A DNA stretch of 64,000 nucleotides from Thermomicrobiaceae bacterium (GTDB lineage: Bacteria > Chloroflexota > Chloroflexia > Thermomicrobiales > Thermomicrobiaceae), in contig JADBJL010000102.1 in assembly GCA_014874455.1 (NCBI GenBank), positions 1 to 64,000 of the forward strand, given 5' to 3'. Of the stretch, positions 43,725 to 52,503 are shown one piece after another. The translations under genes and the position numbers were made by a program. A model generated the notes under the pieces. The model had not been told where the DNA came from. It saw only the letters and a program-made list of their open reading frames with translations, and searched no databases. Each line of letters opens with the position of its first letter. Within the stretch, counting starts at the first letter, position 1.

Positions 43725-45314
43725 GTGAGTGGAGCCGATCTCGCGCTGGTCAACGGCCGGCTGCTGACGATGGATCCGCAGCGGCCACGGGCGGAGGCAG
43801 CGCTGGTGCGCCACGGGCGGATCGTGCTGGTCGGCTCGACGCAAGACGTGCTCGAGGCGCGCGGCGACGCGCCGGCCTTCGACTGTGGCGGCCGGACGGT
43901 CGTCCCCGGCTTCATCGACGGCCACGCGCACTTCGAGATGACCTGCTGCGCGCTCACCCACTGCCTCTCGCTCACGACCCCACCCTACACCAGCCTGGCG
44001 GCGCTCGCCGACGCCATCTTCGAGCGCGCCAGCGCCACCCCGCCAGGCGAGTGGATCATCGTGCGCTGCTCGTTCAACCTCTACACCCGCGTGGCGGAGC
44101 GGCGGCTGCTCACGCGCCAGGAACTCGACGCGATCTCGGATCAGCACCCGATCGCAGTGCTCTCCTCGCTCCACGTCGCCATGCTGAACACCCGCGCGCT
44201 GCGGGAGCTGGGGCTGTGGGACAGCCCGCCGCCGAAGGGAGTGGTACTTCACCGGGCCGAAGACGGCACGCCGACCGGCGTCGTGACCGAGGTCTGGGAT
44301 CGGCTGCCGCCGTTCACAGTCGAGCAGGTCAAGACGGCCATTCGGCGGAAGGGTACCGAGCTCTTCCTAGCCAACGGCGTGACGACGATCCACGACCTGC
44401 CGTTCTCCGCCGAGGACGTGCGTGCGATACAAGAGCTCCAGGCCTCGGGGGAGCTCCCGCTCCGGTTGCGGCTGTACTACCACGTCCCGCACCAGATCGA
44501 GCTCGAGAGCGTGCTGGCGCTGGGCCTTGCACCCGGCTTCGGGAACGATCAACTGCGCTATGGCGGGGTGAAGATCTTCGTGGACGGGGTCGGCCACGAC
44601 GGCTACGGCAACCGCCTCTATGACCTGAAGTGGGAGCCGGAGGAGCTGGTCGAGTTCATCTGCCGGGCGCATGCTGGTGGGCAGCAGCTCTGGATGCATG
44701 TCTGCTCGCAGCCCGCGATCCGGCTCGTGGCCGAGGCAGTGGCGGAGGCCCTGCGCCGCCATCCGGCGCCGCACCGCCACCGGATCGAGCATGCAGCCGA
44801 CTACCTGGAGGCAGACGACGATATCGAGCGGCTGCGTGAGCTGGGCGTGCTGGTCGTGACCACGCCGGCCTTCATCTACGCGCAGGGTGATGTGCTGGGG
44901 CAGCCCGGCTCCCAGCGCTGGCCGCGACCGTTCCGGCTGCGCACGCTGGTCGAGCGTGGCTTCAAGGTCGTCGGCTCCAGCGACTCGACCGGCTCGATTC
45001 CGGACGGCATCGCGCCGCTGTTCAACATCGCCTGCGCCGTCACGCGCCGGACACTGGCAGGCCGGCGGTACGGGCCGGAGGAGGCACTCAGCGTGGAAGA
45101 CGCGCTGCGGCTGTTTACAGTCTGGCCGGCCTACGGTGCCTTCGAGGAGCAGGACAAAGGCTCTATTGCGCCGGGCAAGCTCGGCGACTTCGCCGTGCTC
45201 TCGGGCGACCCGACGACTGTCGAGCCGGAGGCGCTGTTCGAGCTGCGCGTCGAGGCGACGGTGATCGGCGGCGAGGTCGTCTGGACTCGCTCGTTCTCTG
45301 ACACCGGCGGGTAG
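43725..45314 (+). CDS. YtcJ-like amidohydrolase
   Basis: A 529-residue amidohydrolase_3 protein: LVNGRLLTMDPQRPRAEAALVRHGRIVLVGS, metal motif VVPGFIDGHAHFEMT, a probable bridging region YGGVKIFVDGVGHDGYG, HVCSQPAIRLVAEAV, RHRIEHAADYLEADD and late Asp in VGSSDSTGSIPDG. It is a distant paralogue of the gene at 3564-5207. It has its own promoter, so it is probably not part of the sulfur island. Substrate unknown. GTG start behind GAGGGGG. Confidence 0.85.
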   Translation: MSGADLALVNGRLLTMDPQRPRAEAALVRHGRIVLVGSTQDVLEARGDAPAFDCGGRTVVPGFIDGHAHFEMTCCALTHCLSLTTPPYTSLAALADAIFERASATPPGEWIIVRCSFNLYTRVAERRLLTRQELDAISDQHPIAVLSSLHVAMLNTRALRELGLWDSPPPKGVVLHRAEDGTPTGVVTEVWDRLPPFTVEQVKTAIRRKGTELFLANGVTTIHDLPFSAEDVRAIQELQASGELPLRLRLYYHVPHQIELESVLALGLAPGFGNDQLRYGGVKIFVDGVGHDGYGNRLYDLKWEPEELVEFICRAHAGGQQLWMHVCSQPAIRLVAEAVAEALRRHPAPHRHRIEHAADYLEADDDIERLRELGVLVVTTPAFIYAQGDVLGQPGSQRWPRPFRLRTLVERGFKVVGSSDSTGSIPDGIAPLFNIACAVTRRTLAGRRYGPEEALSVEDALRLFTVWPAYGAFEEQDKGSIAPGKLGDFAVLSGDPTTVEPEALFELRVEATVIGGEVVWTRSFSDTGG

Positions 45315-45507
45315 CAGTTCGACCCGGCTCAAGGCTGTCCGCTGCCGCTCGTCGTCGAGGTGCGCATCCACCTGGCTGGCGCTTCCCTCGGCGCAGGACG
45401 GATGAGGGCGCCCGTAAGCCTGACCGCCGTTCGGCCCTCGATCTGTGCGGATCGGCACCCTGTGGTAGAAATGACGCGGACTGCGGCAGCGCGGAGGAGG
45501 GACGAGG

Positions 45508-45726
45508 ATGGGGTACTGTCCACGCTGCGGCGAGAATCCTCCCTGGGGCACCAGGGCCGCAGCGACTGCCGCCCGCCAGCGGCGGCCGGTGCGCATCCCG
45601 CTGGATTCGCGGATCGTGACGTTGCCGCCGGGTCTCCAGGACGGCGACCGGGTGCGCTACGCGGGCGTGGTGTTCGAAGTGCGCCGCGCCGGAGAGGTCA
45701 TCGAGCTCCACCTCGTCGGGCGGTGA
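45508..45726 (+). CDS. mini-protein with half zinc ribbon and DnaJ-C-like segment
   Basis: A 72-residue protein: YCPRCGENPPWGT at the start (one CxxC pair, then no second pair), and IVTLPPGLQDGDRVRYAG, which resembles the IPPGVQDGQRIRLAG strand pair of the DnaJ C-terminal domain. It could be a degenerate relative of DnaJ or a small unknown adaptor. The ATG has AGGAGGGACGAGG upstream. A terminator lies just after it, though that one points to the minus strand. Confidence 0.6.
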   Translation: MGYCPRCGENPPWGTRAAATAARQRRPVRIPLDSRIVTLPPGLQDGDRVRYAGVVFEVRRAGEVIELHLVGR

Positions 45727-45747
45727 CCCGGCCAGAGCGCGAACGAA

Positions 45748-45779
45748 AACCGCCCCGGTCTCGATGGGCCGGGGCGGTT
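45748..45779 (-). terminator. terminator of ssrA
   Basis: An 11-bp stem (45748-45758 with 45769-45779). On the minus strand it is followed by TTTTCGTTC, about 10 nt past the 3' end of tmRNA. It may also stop + strand reading from the mini-protein gene, but without a T-run. Confidence 0.75.
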
Positions 45780-45787
45780 GCTGCTAG

Positions 45788-46141
45788 TGGAGATGGGGGG
45801 AGTCGAACCCCCGTCCAGAGCGTTCGGCCAAGGATCTCCTACAGGCTTAGTCGGTGCTTTGGCTCTCGCTGGCGATCCCCCACCGACAGGGTCTCGCGCG
45901 GCTCAGCCGGATTAGTCTTAGGCCAGCCCGCACCGGCGCTTGGACTAGCTGCACCCTCGGCTGTGCGACGCCCGCTCCGAACCCGCCAGGGAAAGGTTCG
46001 GGCAGACGTGACCGCGTCTTACTTACGCGGCCAGAGCGAGTTCGCGCTCGCCAGTTACTTGGTTGCCCCTTTTAACGAGTCCCGGGGCGACCTCGGCCTG
46101 CAATCCCTGCACCTACGGCCCTGTCGAAACCGGTCATCCCC
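45788..46141 (-). ncRNA. ssrA: transfer-messenger RNA (tmRNA)
   Basis: tmRNA rescues stalled ribosomes with SmpB. The 5' end GGGGATG pairs with the 3' CATCTCC to form the tRNA-like acceptor, with the discriminator A at 45788. The T-arm GGGGGTTCGACTCCCCC is clear and GGTTTCGACAGG follows the 5' end, as in all tmRNAs. The reading frame at 46067-46023 encodes GNQVTGERELALAA then TAA, a normal degradation tag ending ALAA. The 3' CCA is not encoded (CTA follows), so it must be added by the CCA enzyme. Length is about 354 nt. Confidence 0.95.
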
Positions 46142-46171
46142 TCGACAGTAGCCCTGGTGAGCGCACAGATC

Positions 46172-46200
46172 AGTATACACCAGGCGTTCGGACGGCGCAA
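46172..46200 (-). promoter_or_regulatory. sigma-A promoter of ssrA
   Basis: Minus strand: TTGCGC (46200-46195), 17-nt spacer, TATACT (46177-46172), about 30 nt before the mature 5' end. Confidence 0.8.
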
Positions 46201-46433
46201 GCGTGGCTACCGGCATGCCCAGCGAGCGCTGCGCCGTCCTGGCCAAACCCGTGCCCGGGAATCTGCCGGTTTCGGCCGTCCATGGCCACCCGGCCGTCGC
46301 ACCTGATCCCTCATTGCCCCGAAGAAGGTGACGTGCTGGAAGGCATCACCCCCGAAGTGCCGCACAGCAACGTCGCGGCATCATGAAGCCGATCACGCTG
46401 CTCAGGTCGCGGCGCCGGCCACCTGTCCCGCTG

Positions 46434-46463
46434 TTGACACGCGCACCCGAAAGCTCATATACT
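46434..46463 (+). promoter_or_regulatory. sigma-A promoter upstream of the P-type ATPase cluster
   Basis: TTGACA (46434-46439), 18-nt spacer, TATACT (46458-46463). It lies about 200 nt before the first gene at 46662 and 40 nt before the direct-repeat element. Confidence 0.7.
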
Positions 46464-46504
46464 GTCGACAGACGAGCGATCGATGAGCGAATGAGGGGGT
46501 CAGG

Positions 46505-46521
46505 TTAACATTTTCTTAACA
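46505..46521 (+). promoter_or_regulatory. PhoP-box-like direct repeat, site 1
   Basis: TTAACA-TTTTC-TTAACA: two identical hexamers with 11-bp period, the arrangement of PhoP/PhoB-type response-regulator sites. A CATACT -10-like element follows after 20 nt (46542-46547). Regulator identity is inferred only from the motif. Confidence 0.5.
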
Positions 46522-46661
46522 ACTGGCTCCCGCGCAATGTGCATACTCGACCGCTATCAACCTGCCGATATTGCGCCCGGCAGCGGGACAGTCCTTGAAC
46601 CAACCATCAGCATCCAGTCGGAGACGAGTGGGGAACCTCGACACACGATCAAGGGAGGCTC

Positions 46662-46895
46662 GTGGTGTTCGAACTCGACGACTATATCGAGGCAGAGACG
46701 GCGGTCGCCGTCGTTGCGACCGCTCTCATGCTCTCACCGCGTGCCCGGCGCGTCGTCCGCCGTGGCCTCGTCTACGGCCTAGCCGGCGTCCTCACCGCCG
46801 TCGAGGCCGGGCGAACCCTGGCTCGGGGTGCCCAGGCGGGCTTCTCCGCGGCCGTCTCGCGTGCCCGTCAGGCGCCGACCGTGGGCGCCAACTGA
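46662..46895 (+). CDS. small hydrophobic protein preceding the P-type ATPase
   Basis: A 77-residue protein (or 76 if the second GTG is used): an acidic start VFELDDYIEAETAV, a possible amphipathic or membrane segment VAVVATALMLSP, a basic turn RARRVVRRG, then LVYGLAGVLTAVEAGRTLARGAQAGFSAAVSRARQ. No family recognised with certainty; it resembles small proteins that accompany CtpI-like ATPases. GGGAGG precedes the GTG. Likely co-transcribed with the next two genes. Confidence 0.6.
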   Translation: MVFELDDYIEAETAVAVVATALMLSPRARRVVRRGLVYGLAGVLTAVEAGRTLARGAQAGFSAAVSRARQAPTVGAN

Positions 46896-46927
46896 CCCTG
46901 GAGGAGGCCGTGCGGGGGAAACACGAC

Positions 46928-47329
46928 ATGCTACCAGAGCAGGCTGCGCACGACGAGCCATCGAACTCGGCTCCACCCGACGCAGGCGGGCACCGCTCAA
47001 GACAGCGCCCGAGCCGAGCGTCGTCGGCAAGCAGCGAGCCTACGGGACACGCTGCGGAATCAGCGGTTGAGACCCGAGAGGCGGCATCGAAGGCAGAGTC
47101 CAACGGCGGATCGGTCACTCCACCTCCAGCCACAGTCCTGCAAGCGGAGCGCCTGCTCGATGAGGCGTTGGTGTGGGGCGCGGCGTTCGGCACGGTACTC
47201 ACCCGGCGGGCTCGCCGGCTCCTGGCCCGGGCTCGCGAAGAAGTAGAAGATCTCTTCGCCGAAGCTGAAGCGACCCGCAGCCGGTGGCGTGGCCAGCTCG
47301 GCCAGCGGCACTCCGAGCAGGAACACTAA
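46928..47329 (+). CDS. hypothetical protein with disordered N terminus and helical C terminus
   Basis: About 133 residues. The first 75 are low-complexity Ser/Ala/Pro/Arg; residues 80-133 form one or two helices (ATVLQAERLLDEALVWGAAFGTVLTRRARRLLARAREEVEDLFAEAEATRSRW). No family recognised. A GTG at 46910 is in frame but too close to the GGAGGAGG there. It lies between the small hydrophobic protein and the ATPase and may be an accessory to it. Confidence 0.5.
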   Translation: MLPEQAAHDEPSNSAPPDAGGHRSRQRPSRASSASSEPTGHAAESAVETREAASKAESNGGSVTPPPATVLQAERLLDEALVWGAAFGTVLTRRARRLLARAREEVEDLFAEAEATRSRWRGQLGQRHSEQEH

Positions 47330-47353
47330 CCCGCAACCGAGGCACGTAGCATC

Positions 47354-50300
47354 ATGACGACCGTGTCGATGGACACGCCGGTGGTTCGCGTGGTCCACCG
47401 GTTACCGGGACGTGTCCGCTTTCGAGTCCAGATCGACGACCAGGCGAAGCTGAGCGGGCTCCCGCGCACGCTGCCGCATGCCGGGATCCAGGATATCCGC
47501 GCCGATCCCCTGACCGGCAGCGTGCTCGTCCACTATGACCCCAAGGTGACGACCGAGGACGCAGTCCGGCAACACCTCGAGCAGATCCTGCAACGCTCGA
47601 TCGCACCGCCGGCCAGGACGACCGCTGCTGAGCATCCCCGGGTGCGCCGCGCCGCCGTCGATCACCGCACCGTCCGCGTCGATAGCCGCGGGCACCGCTG
47701 GCAGCGGGTACGCCTCCGGGTGGCCGGGCTTGAGGGCAATCAGGCGCTCGCGCGCGAGCTCGAGTCGTTACTCGAACAGCTCGGCGTCCGTGTCGCGCGG
47801 GCGAGCGTGGCCACCGGTCGCCTGCTCCTCGAGCACGAAGTGGAGACGGTGACACTCGATGCGATTCTTGAGGCAGTCAGTGGCCTTCCCTTACCGGAGG
47901 AGCCACCGACGCTCCGTCGCACGGTTACCCCGACTGACCAGGGCCCGCTCCTCTACGCGAGCTGGCGAGCCGCTGCGACCGCCGGTGCCCTCGGCCTCAC
48001 CGCTGCCCGGCAGCTCTTCAGGGCCACCGGCCCCCTCACGACCAGCCCACTGCCCGCGCTCGCCGCCGACATCGTCGCCGTTCTCCGCGGCTTTCCCACC
48101 TTTCGCGAGGGACTCCGCCGCGCGCTCGGCCCGGCAGCCGCCGACATTACGACCAGTTCAATTGGCATTACCGCTCAGACAGTGAGCAACCAGCAACTCG
48201 GCCTTCTCGTCAGCCTCACCGAAGCTCTCCGCCTCTTATCGGCTCTCCTTCCTTGGCGACGCGCCTGGCAGCGCTACGAGGCCGGGTTTCTCCACAGCAA
48301 TGTTGCCCGGCCCGGCCAGCGCGTCACACTCCGTGCCGGCGACCGCGTGCCGTTCGATAGCCGCATCGAGCGCGGGAGCGCAGAGGTGCTGCGCCCTGAT
48401 GGGCGGATCGAACGGGCCCGACCTTTCCGCCGGCTTGCAGCCGGTTCGCTCCTCCTCGGGGGTGAGCTGACCGTCTTTCTCGCGGCCCCCTCTCCATCCG
48501 GCCCCTTCGCGACGAGTGAGCCCCGGCCGGCACTCTTGCACTGGTACCTGCGCTTCATCACACCGGTCGCGTTCGCCTATGCCGGCGTCGCTGGCCTCGT
48601 CTCCCGCTCGCTCGCTGCCGCGGCTCGCGCGCTCGTTCTCGTCAATGCCCGCACAGCGCTCATCGGAGCAGAGGCAGCAGACCAAGGCGCAGTCGCCCGG
48701 GCCCTCCGCGGTGGCGCGCTCGTCACCGCCTTGCGCCCCGGCCGGCGCCTTACCCGCCCGACGGTCATCGTCCTCGACCATCCAGGACTGCTCGTCGAGG
48801 GTCTGGAACTGGATCGCTGCCTCGTCCTGGCTGATGGCCTCACGTACGGGGACGCCCTCGCCCTCGCCGCCCAACTGGCCCGTGCAACGCCGTGGCGTAC
48901 GGCACTGCCACCTGCTCGCAGCACGCCGAATGGACTCGACCCCGCGTCCTTCCGTCTGCGCCCCATTGACCCAGCGACGCTCGAGCAGCTACCCGACGAG
49001 CAGCGACAGGGGCTCCAGGGGGCGGCGGTCGTCCTGGCCGTCTCAGCGCGGCGTACCGACCAGCCGGTTGCCCTGCTCTCCTTGCGGCCAAAACTCCGCC
49101 CGCACTTGGAATCCTTCCTCGACGTCTGTACCCGAGTCGGCACTCGCGTCCTCGTGCGGCTCCCTCAGGAGCCCGCATCCGCCTACCTCGAGACGATCGA
49201 CATCGCTCCGATCACGGCTGCTGACGCGGCCACGCTTGTCCGTGACCTGCGGGCGCGCGGGGAGGTTGTCCTCTACGTCGCAGATCACGGTCGAGCCGGC
49301 CTGGCGTTCGCTGCTGCCCACTACTCCGCACTGCTGACCTCCATCCGTCAGCCAGTCGATGTGCCGGTCGACGCTCTCCTGCCCGACTTGGGTGCGCTCG
49401 CCGCGCTGGTCGAGGCCAGCCACCGTCGAGACCTCGCTGTCCGCGATAGCGTCGTCCTCTCGCTCACCGCGAACACGCTCGCCCTCGGCATTGGGTTGGG
49501 CGCCACCCCGTCGCCAGTGCTCGTTAGCCTGGTTCTAGGCGGTGCCGCTTTTCTGGCGCTCGTCGCTGGCTGGGCCCGTCTGTGGGGTGGTGAGCGGCAG
49601 GCCACGCTGCCCTTCGTCGATCCAGAACCCGAGCGCTGGGGAGTTCGGCCATCCACCGAGGTTCTTCAGTTACTGAACAGCCACCCGGACGGGCTCACGA
49701 GCGCAGAGGTTCGCCAGCGGCGCTCCGCCCCATCCTTCGAGGCGGACGAAGGGCCATGGATCCGCGCCCTCATCAGCCAACTGAGCTCACCGCTCCTCGC
49801 CATTATGGCCGCAGGCGCTGGCCTTTCGCTCGCCGTCGGCGCCTCTATCGACGTCGCCATCATTACCGCGACGCTGCTCTTCAACGTCGCCATCGGTGCC
49901 TGGCAGGAGCAGCGGGTATCGCGCGCGGCCGTCCAATTGGCAGAACTTTCGGCACCCCCTGCCCGGGTGCTCCGTGACGGCGCCGAAGTCACCGTCCCCG
50001 CTACTGAACTCGTGCCGGGTGACGTGATCCGCCTCGAGTTCGGTGACCGTGTGCCGGCCGACGGCCGCCTCTTGAACGCGGAGAACCTCCTGGTGGACGA
50101 ATCCGCGCTCACTGGCGAATCACTTCCTGTCGCCAAGGATCCCGCCGCCCGTGATGAGCGGGCAGTCGTCCTCGCTGGAACCGACGTGCTCAGTGGTACA
50201 GCAACGGCCGTGGTCGTGGCGACCGGCGAGGGCACCCGCCTGGGCGCCGCCCAGCGCGCGCTCCGCCAGACCGACTCCTCTGGCGAGCACCTTGCCCGAC

Positions 50301-52183
50301 GTCTCGCGCAGTACACGCGTCTCAGCCTCCCTGTCTCGCTGGCTGCCGGAGCGCTGGTCACGCTCGTCGGCATCCTGCGCGGCGCGCCAATCGCCAGCCA
50401 GCTCGCCCTCGGCGCGAGCCTCACCATCGCGGCGGTGCCGGAGGGACTCCCGCTCCTCAGCCGGCTCAGCGAAGCGGCGACCGCGCGCCGACTCGCTCAG
50501 CGCGGGATTCTCGTGCGACAGCTTTCGGCAGTCGAGGCACTCGGTCGTGTCAATGTCGTCTGTGTCGACAAGACCGGGACGCTCACGTACGGCCGGATGA
50601 GCGTGCAGCGCATCGTCAGCGACGGCCACGACGAAGAGCTGGCGCCGAACTGCTCCCCAGCAGCGCGTCGCGTTGTCGCCGCAGCCGTGCTGGCCTCCCC
50701 GGCACTCGACCGCAAGGACGCGCTGGCCCACGCGACCGATGCCGCCATCGTCGAGGCCGCGCGCTCGCTTGGGCTCTCTGAGGTCAACGGGGAGAGGGAG
50801 CGGCTCGAAGAGCTACCGTTCGACTCGCTTCGCCCCTATCACGCGGTTCGCTTGCACGACCGGATCGTCATGAAGGGCAGCCACGAGTTTCTCCTCCCGC
50901 GCTGTGTCGCCCTCCGCACGGACGGCGAGAACACGGTAGCCCTGTCCTCCGATCGCGTCGACGCGCTCCACGCGGCAGCCCTCCGCCTCGCCCGCGACGG
51001 CCTGCGGGTACTCCTCGTCGCTGAAGGGCCTCCGGAGGCGCGACTCGACGACCCGCAGCAGCTCGTTGTCCTCGGTCTGCTCGGTATCGCTGATGCCCTC
51101 CGTCCGGGGGTGCCGGGGGCTATCCGCCGCTGTCACGAGGCCGGGGTGCGCGTCCTGATGATCACCGGCGACCACCCAGCGACTGCCGAGGCGATCGCCC
51201 GCCAGGCTGGCCTGCCGGTCGGCCCCAACCGGATCCTCAACGCTTCTCTCCTGCGGGAACTCGACGACCCTGCGCTCGTCGACCAGCTCGCCCAAGCCAG
51301 CGTCGTCGCCCGAGCCACCCCCCTCGACAAGCTTCGGATCGTCCAGTTGCTCCGCGCTCACGGCGACGTCGTTGCCATGACCGGCGACGGAGTCAACGAT
51401 GCGCCCGCTCAGCGGCTCGCCGATGTCGGCATCGCCATGGGCTGGGGCACAGCCGTCGCCCGCGAGGCCGCTGACCTCGTCCTCGTCGAGGACGACTTCG
51501 CGGTCATCGTCGACGCCCTGGTGCAAGGCCGCAGTTTCTGGCGGAACATGCGCCGGTCCGTGGCCCTGCTCCTCGGCGGAAACTTAGGTGAGATCGGGAT
51601 GATCGCGATCCCTACCCTGCTCACCGCCACTGCGCCCCTCAATACGCGTCAGGTGCTGATGGTCAACCTGATCACCGACGTGCCGCCCGCGCTGGCGATC
51701 GCGCTGCAGCAGCCCCGCTACCGCCGGCTGACCGACCTGGCCCGCGAGGGCGAGCAGGCACTCGACCGCACGCTCCGCGTCGATGTCCTCCGCCGGGCTG
51801 CGACGACGGCGATTCCAGCCGGTCTGGTTACCCTGTGGGCCAGTCGGGCGATTCCAGCCGAGGCAAGCTCCATCGGTTTCGCTGCGCTCGTGGCCTCGCA
51901 GCTCGCCCAGGCACTGGAACTGGGTCTCACAGGCAGCGGGCTCACCCCGAGCCTCCTCACTGGCATCGCCGCATCCGCCGCCGCACTCGCTGCCTCCCTT
52001 GCCCTCCCTCCGGCTCGGGCGCTCCTCGGCCTGGCCCCACTCAGCCCGACCGGCCTGGTTCTCACCGGCCTGGCTGTCGGCGCAACGGTGATCAGCAGCC
52101 GGTTGACCACGGTGCTGATCCGCGAACTCCCGGCTCTCCCGGCACCGTATCCGTTGCCCTCTCCGGTTCCCTCCGCGGCGTGA
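47354..52183 (+). CDS. giant CtpI-like P-type cation-transporting ATPase
   Basis: A 1609-residue membrane ATPase, twice the usual length, like mycobacterial CtpI. The N terminus has two HMA-like folds (about 5-78 and 112-180) without the metal-binding CxxC. Residues about 195-720 mimic an ATPase half, but the phosphorylation motif is DHPGLL instead of DKTGTL. The second half is intact: LVDESALTGES, the M4 motif AAVPEGLPLLS, VCVDKTGTLTYG with Asp1072, MITGDHPATAEAI and MTGDGVNDAPA. The PEGLP motif suggests Ca/Mg/Mn-type rather than heavy-metal transport. The ion is unknown. Confidence 0.88.
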   Translation: MTTVSMDTPVVRVVHRLPGRVRFRVQIDDQAKLSGLPRTLPHAGIQDIRADPLTGSVLVHYDPKVTTEDAVRQHLEQILQRSIAPPARTTAAEHPRVRRAAVDHRTVRVDSRGHRWQRVRLRVAGLEGNQALARELESLLEQLGVRVARASVATGRLLLEHEVETVTLDAILEAVSGLPLPEEPPTLRRTVTPTDQGPLLYASWRAAATAGALGLTAARQLFRATGPLTTSPLPALAADIVAVLRGFPTFREGLRRALGPAAADITTSSIGITAQTVSNQQLGLLVSLTEALRLLSALLPWRRAWQRYEAGFLHSNVARPGQRVTLRAGDRVPFDSRIERGSAEVLRPDGRIERARPFRRLAAGSLLLGGELTVFLAAPSPSGPFATSEPRPALLHWYLRFITPVAFAYAGVAGLVSRSLAAAARALVLVNARTALIGAEAADQGAVARALRGGALVTALRPGRRLTRPTVIVLDHPGLLVEGLELDRCLVLADGLTYGDALALAAQLARATPWRTALPPARSTPNGLDPASFRLRPIDPATLEQLPDEQRQGLQGAAVVLAVSARRTDQPVALLSLRPKLRPHLESFLDVCTRVGTRVLVRLPQEPASAYLETIDIAPITAADAATLVRDLRARGEVVLYVADHGRAGLAFAAAHYSALLTSIRQPVDVPVDALLPDLGALAALVEASHRRDLAVRDSVVLSLTANTLALGIGLGATPSPVLVSLVLGGAAFLALVAGWARLWGGERQATLPFVDPEPERWGVRPSTEVLQLLNSHPDGLTSAEVRQRRSAPSFEADEGPWIRALISQLSSPLLAIMAAGAGLSLAVGASIDVAIITATLLFNVAIGAWQEQRVSRAAVQLAELSAPPARVLRDGAEVTVPATELVPGDVIRLEFGDRVPADGRLLNAENLLVDESALTGESLPVAKDPAARDERAVVLAGTDVLSGTATAVVVATGEGTRLGAAQRALRQTDSSGEHLARRLAQYTRLSLPVSLAAGALVTLVGILRGAPIASQLALGASLTIAAVPEGLPLLSRLSEAATARRLAQRGILVRQLSAVEALGRVNVVCVDKTGTLTYGRMSVQRIVSDGHDEELAPNCSPAARRVVAAAVLASPALDRKDALAHATDAAIVEAARSLGLSEVNGERERLEELPFDSLRPYHAVRLHDRIVMKGSHEFLLPRCVALRTDGENTVALSSDRVDALHAAALRLARDGLRVLLVAEGPPEARLDDPQQLVVLGLLGIADALRPGVPGAIRRCHEAGVRVLMITGDHPATAEAIARQAGLPVGPNRILNASLLRELDDPALVDQLAQASVVARATPLDKLRIVQLLRAHGDVVAMTGDGVNDAPAQRLADVGIAMGWGTAVAREAADLVLVEDDFAVIVDALVQGRSFWRNMRRSVALLLGGNLGEIGMIAIPTLLTATAPLNTRQVLMVNLITDVPPALAIALQQPRYRRLTDLAREGEQALDRTLRVDVLRRAATTAIPAGLVTLWASRAIPAEASSIGFAALVASQLAQALELGLTGSGLTPSLLTGIAASAAALAASLALPPARALLGLAPLSPTGLVLTGLAVGATVISSRLTTVLIRELPALPAPYPLPSPVPSAA

Positions 52184-52490
52184 CGACCGGAGCACGGGCC
52201 CCGCGCTCTGGCGCGCGTTCCGCTGTTTCGGTGCATATGGGCGCCAGCGCTTCCGACCCTCGTTAGGGTACGCGCACACCGGCGCGCGATCTCATCCCCT
52301 TCGTCGCGCGTCGTCCCGAAATGTCACGCACATCATCTGATCCAACTGGATCCCGTCCAAGGCACGGCATTCCCCTCCAACTGGCACCGGGTTCCCCGAT
52401 TTTAACGAACGCTTTACAACCATAGACACCGATCTAGCTATCTTCTAGTGGAAGGAAATCGATGAGCGGAGGTATGAGTGGGCAACGGCG
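52184..52490 (+). other. 307-bp spacer with a second Pho-box-like promoter
   Basis: No gene up to the short reading frame at 52462. The first 100 nt are GC-rich with imperfect inverted repeats (possible end of the ATPase transcript). From 52380 the DNA turns AT-richer and holds the direct-repeat element and a -10-like TATCTT. Confidence 0.5.
52402..52418 (+). promoter_or_regulatory. PhoP-box-like direct repeat, site 2
   Basis: TTAACG-AACGC-TTTACA, hexamers with 11-bp period. After exactly 20 nt comes TATCTT (52439-52444), the same geometry as site 1. It is 73 nt before the start of the membrane protein gene at 52491. Confidence 0.5.
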
Positions 52491-52503
52491 ATGGCGGTAC
52501 TGA
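52462..52503 (+). CDS. 13-residue upstream reading frame
   Basis: ATG behind GGAAGGAAATC, encoding MSGGMSGQRRWRY, stop at 52501-52503. It overlaps the ATG of the next gene (52491) by 13 nt in another frame. This may be a leader peptide that couples or attenuates translation of the membrane protein. Its expression is unproven. Confidence 0.35.
   Translation: MSGGMSGQRRWRY

Larger units (their letters stand above)
46142..46661. other. 520-bp divergent regulatory spacer
   Basis: No convincing gene. It holds the ssrA promoter on the minus strand (46172-46200), a + strand sigma-A promoter (46434-46463) and a direct-repeat element (46505-46521), then about 140 nt of leader before the small gene at 46662. 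The leader is lower in GC than the coding DNA. Confidence 0.6.

Noticed and set aside
45788-45830. tRNA suggested by a T-arm and acceptor end
   Set aside because: The 5' partner lies 350 nt away and the interior encodes an ALAA tag, so it is tmRNA.
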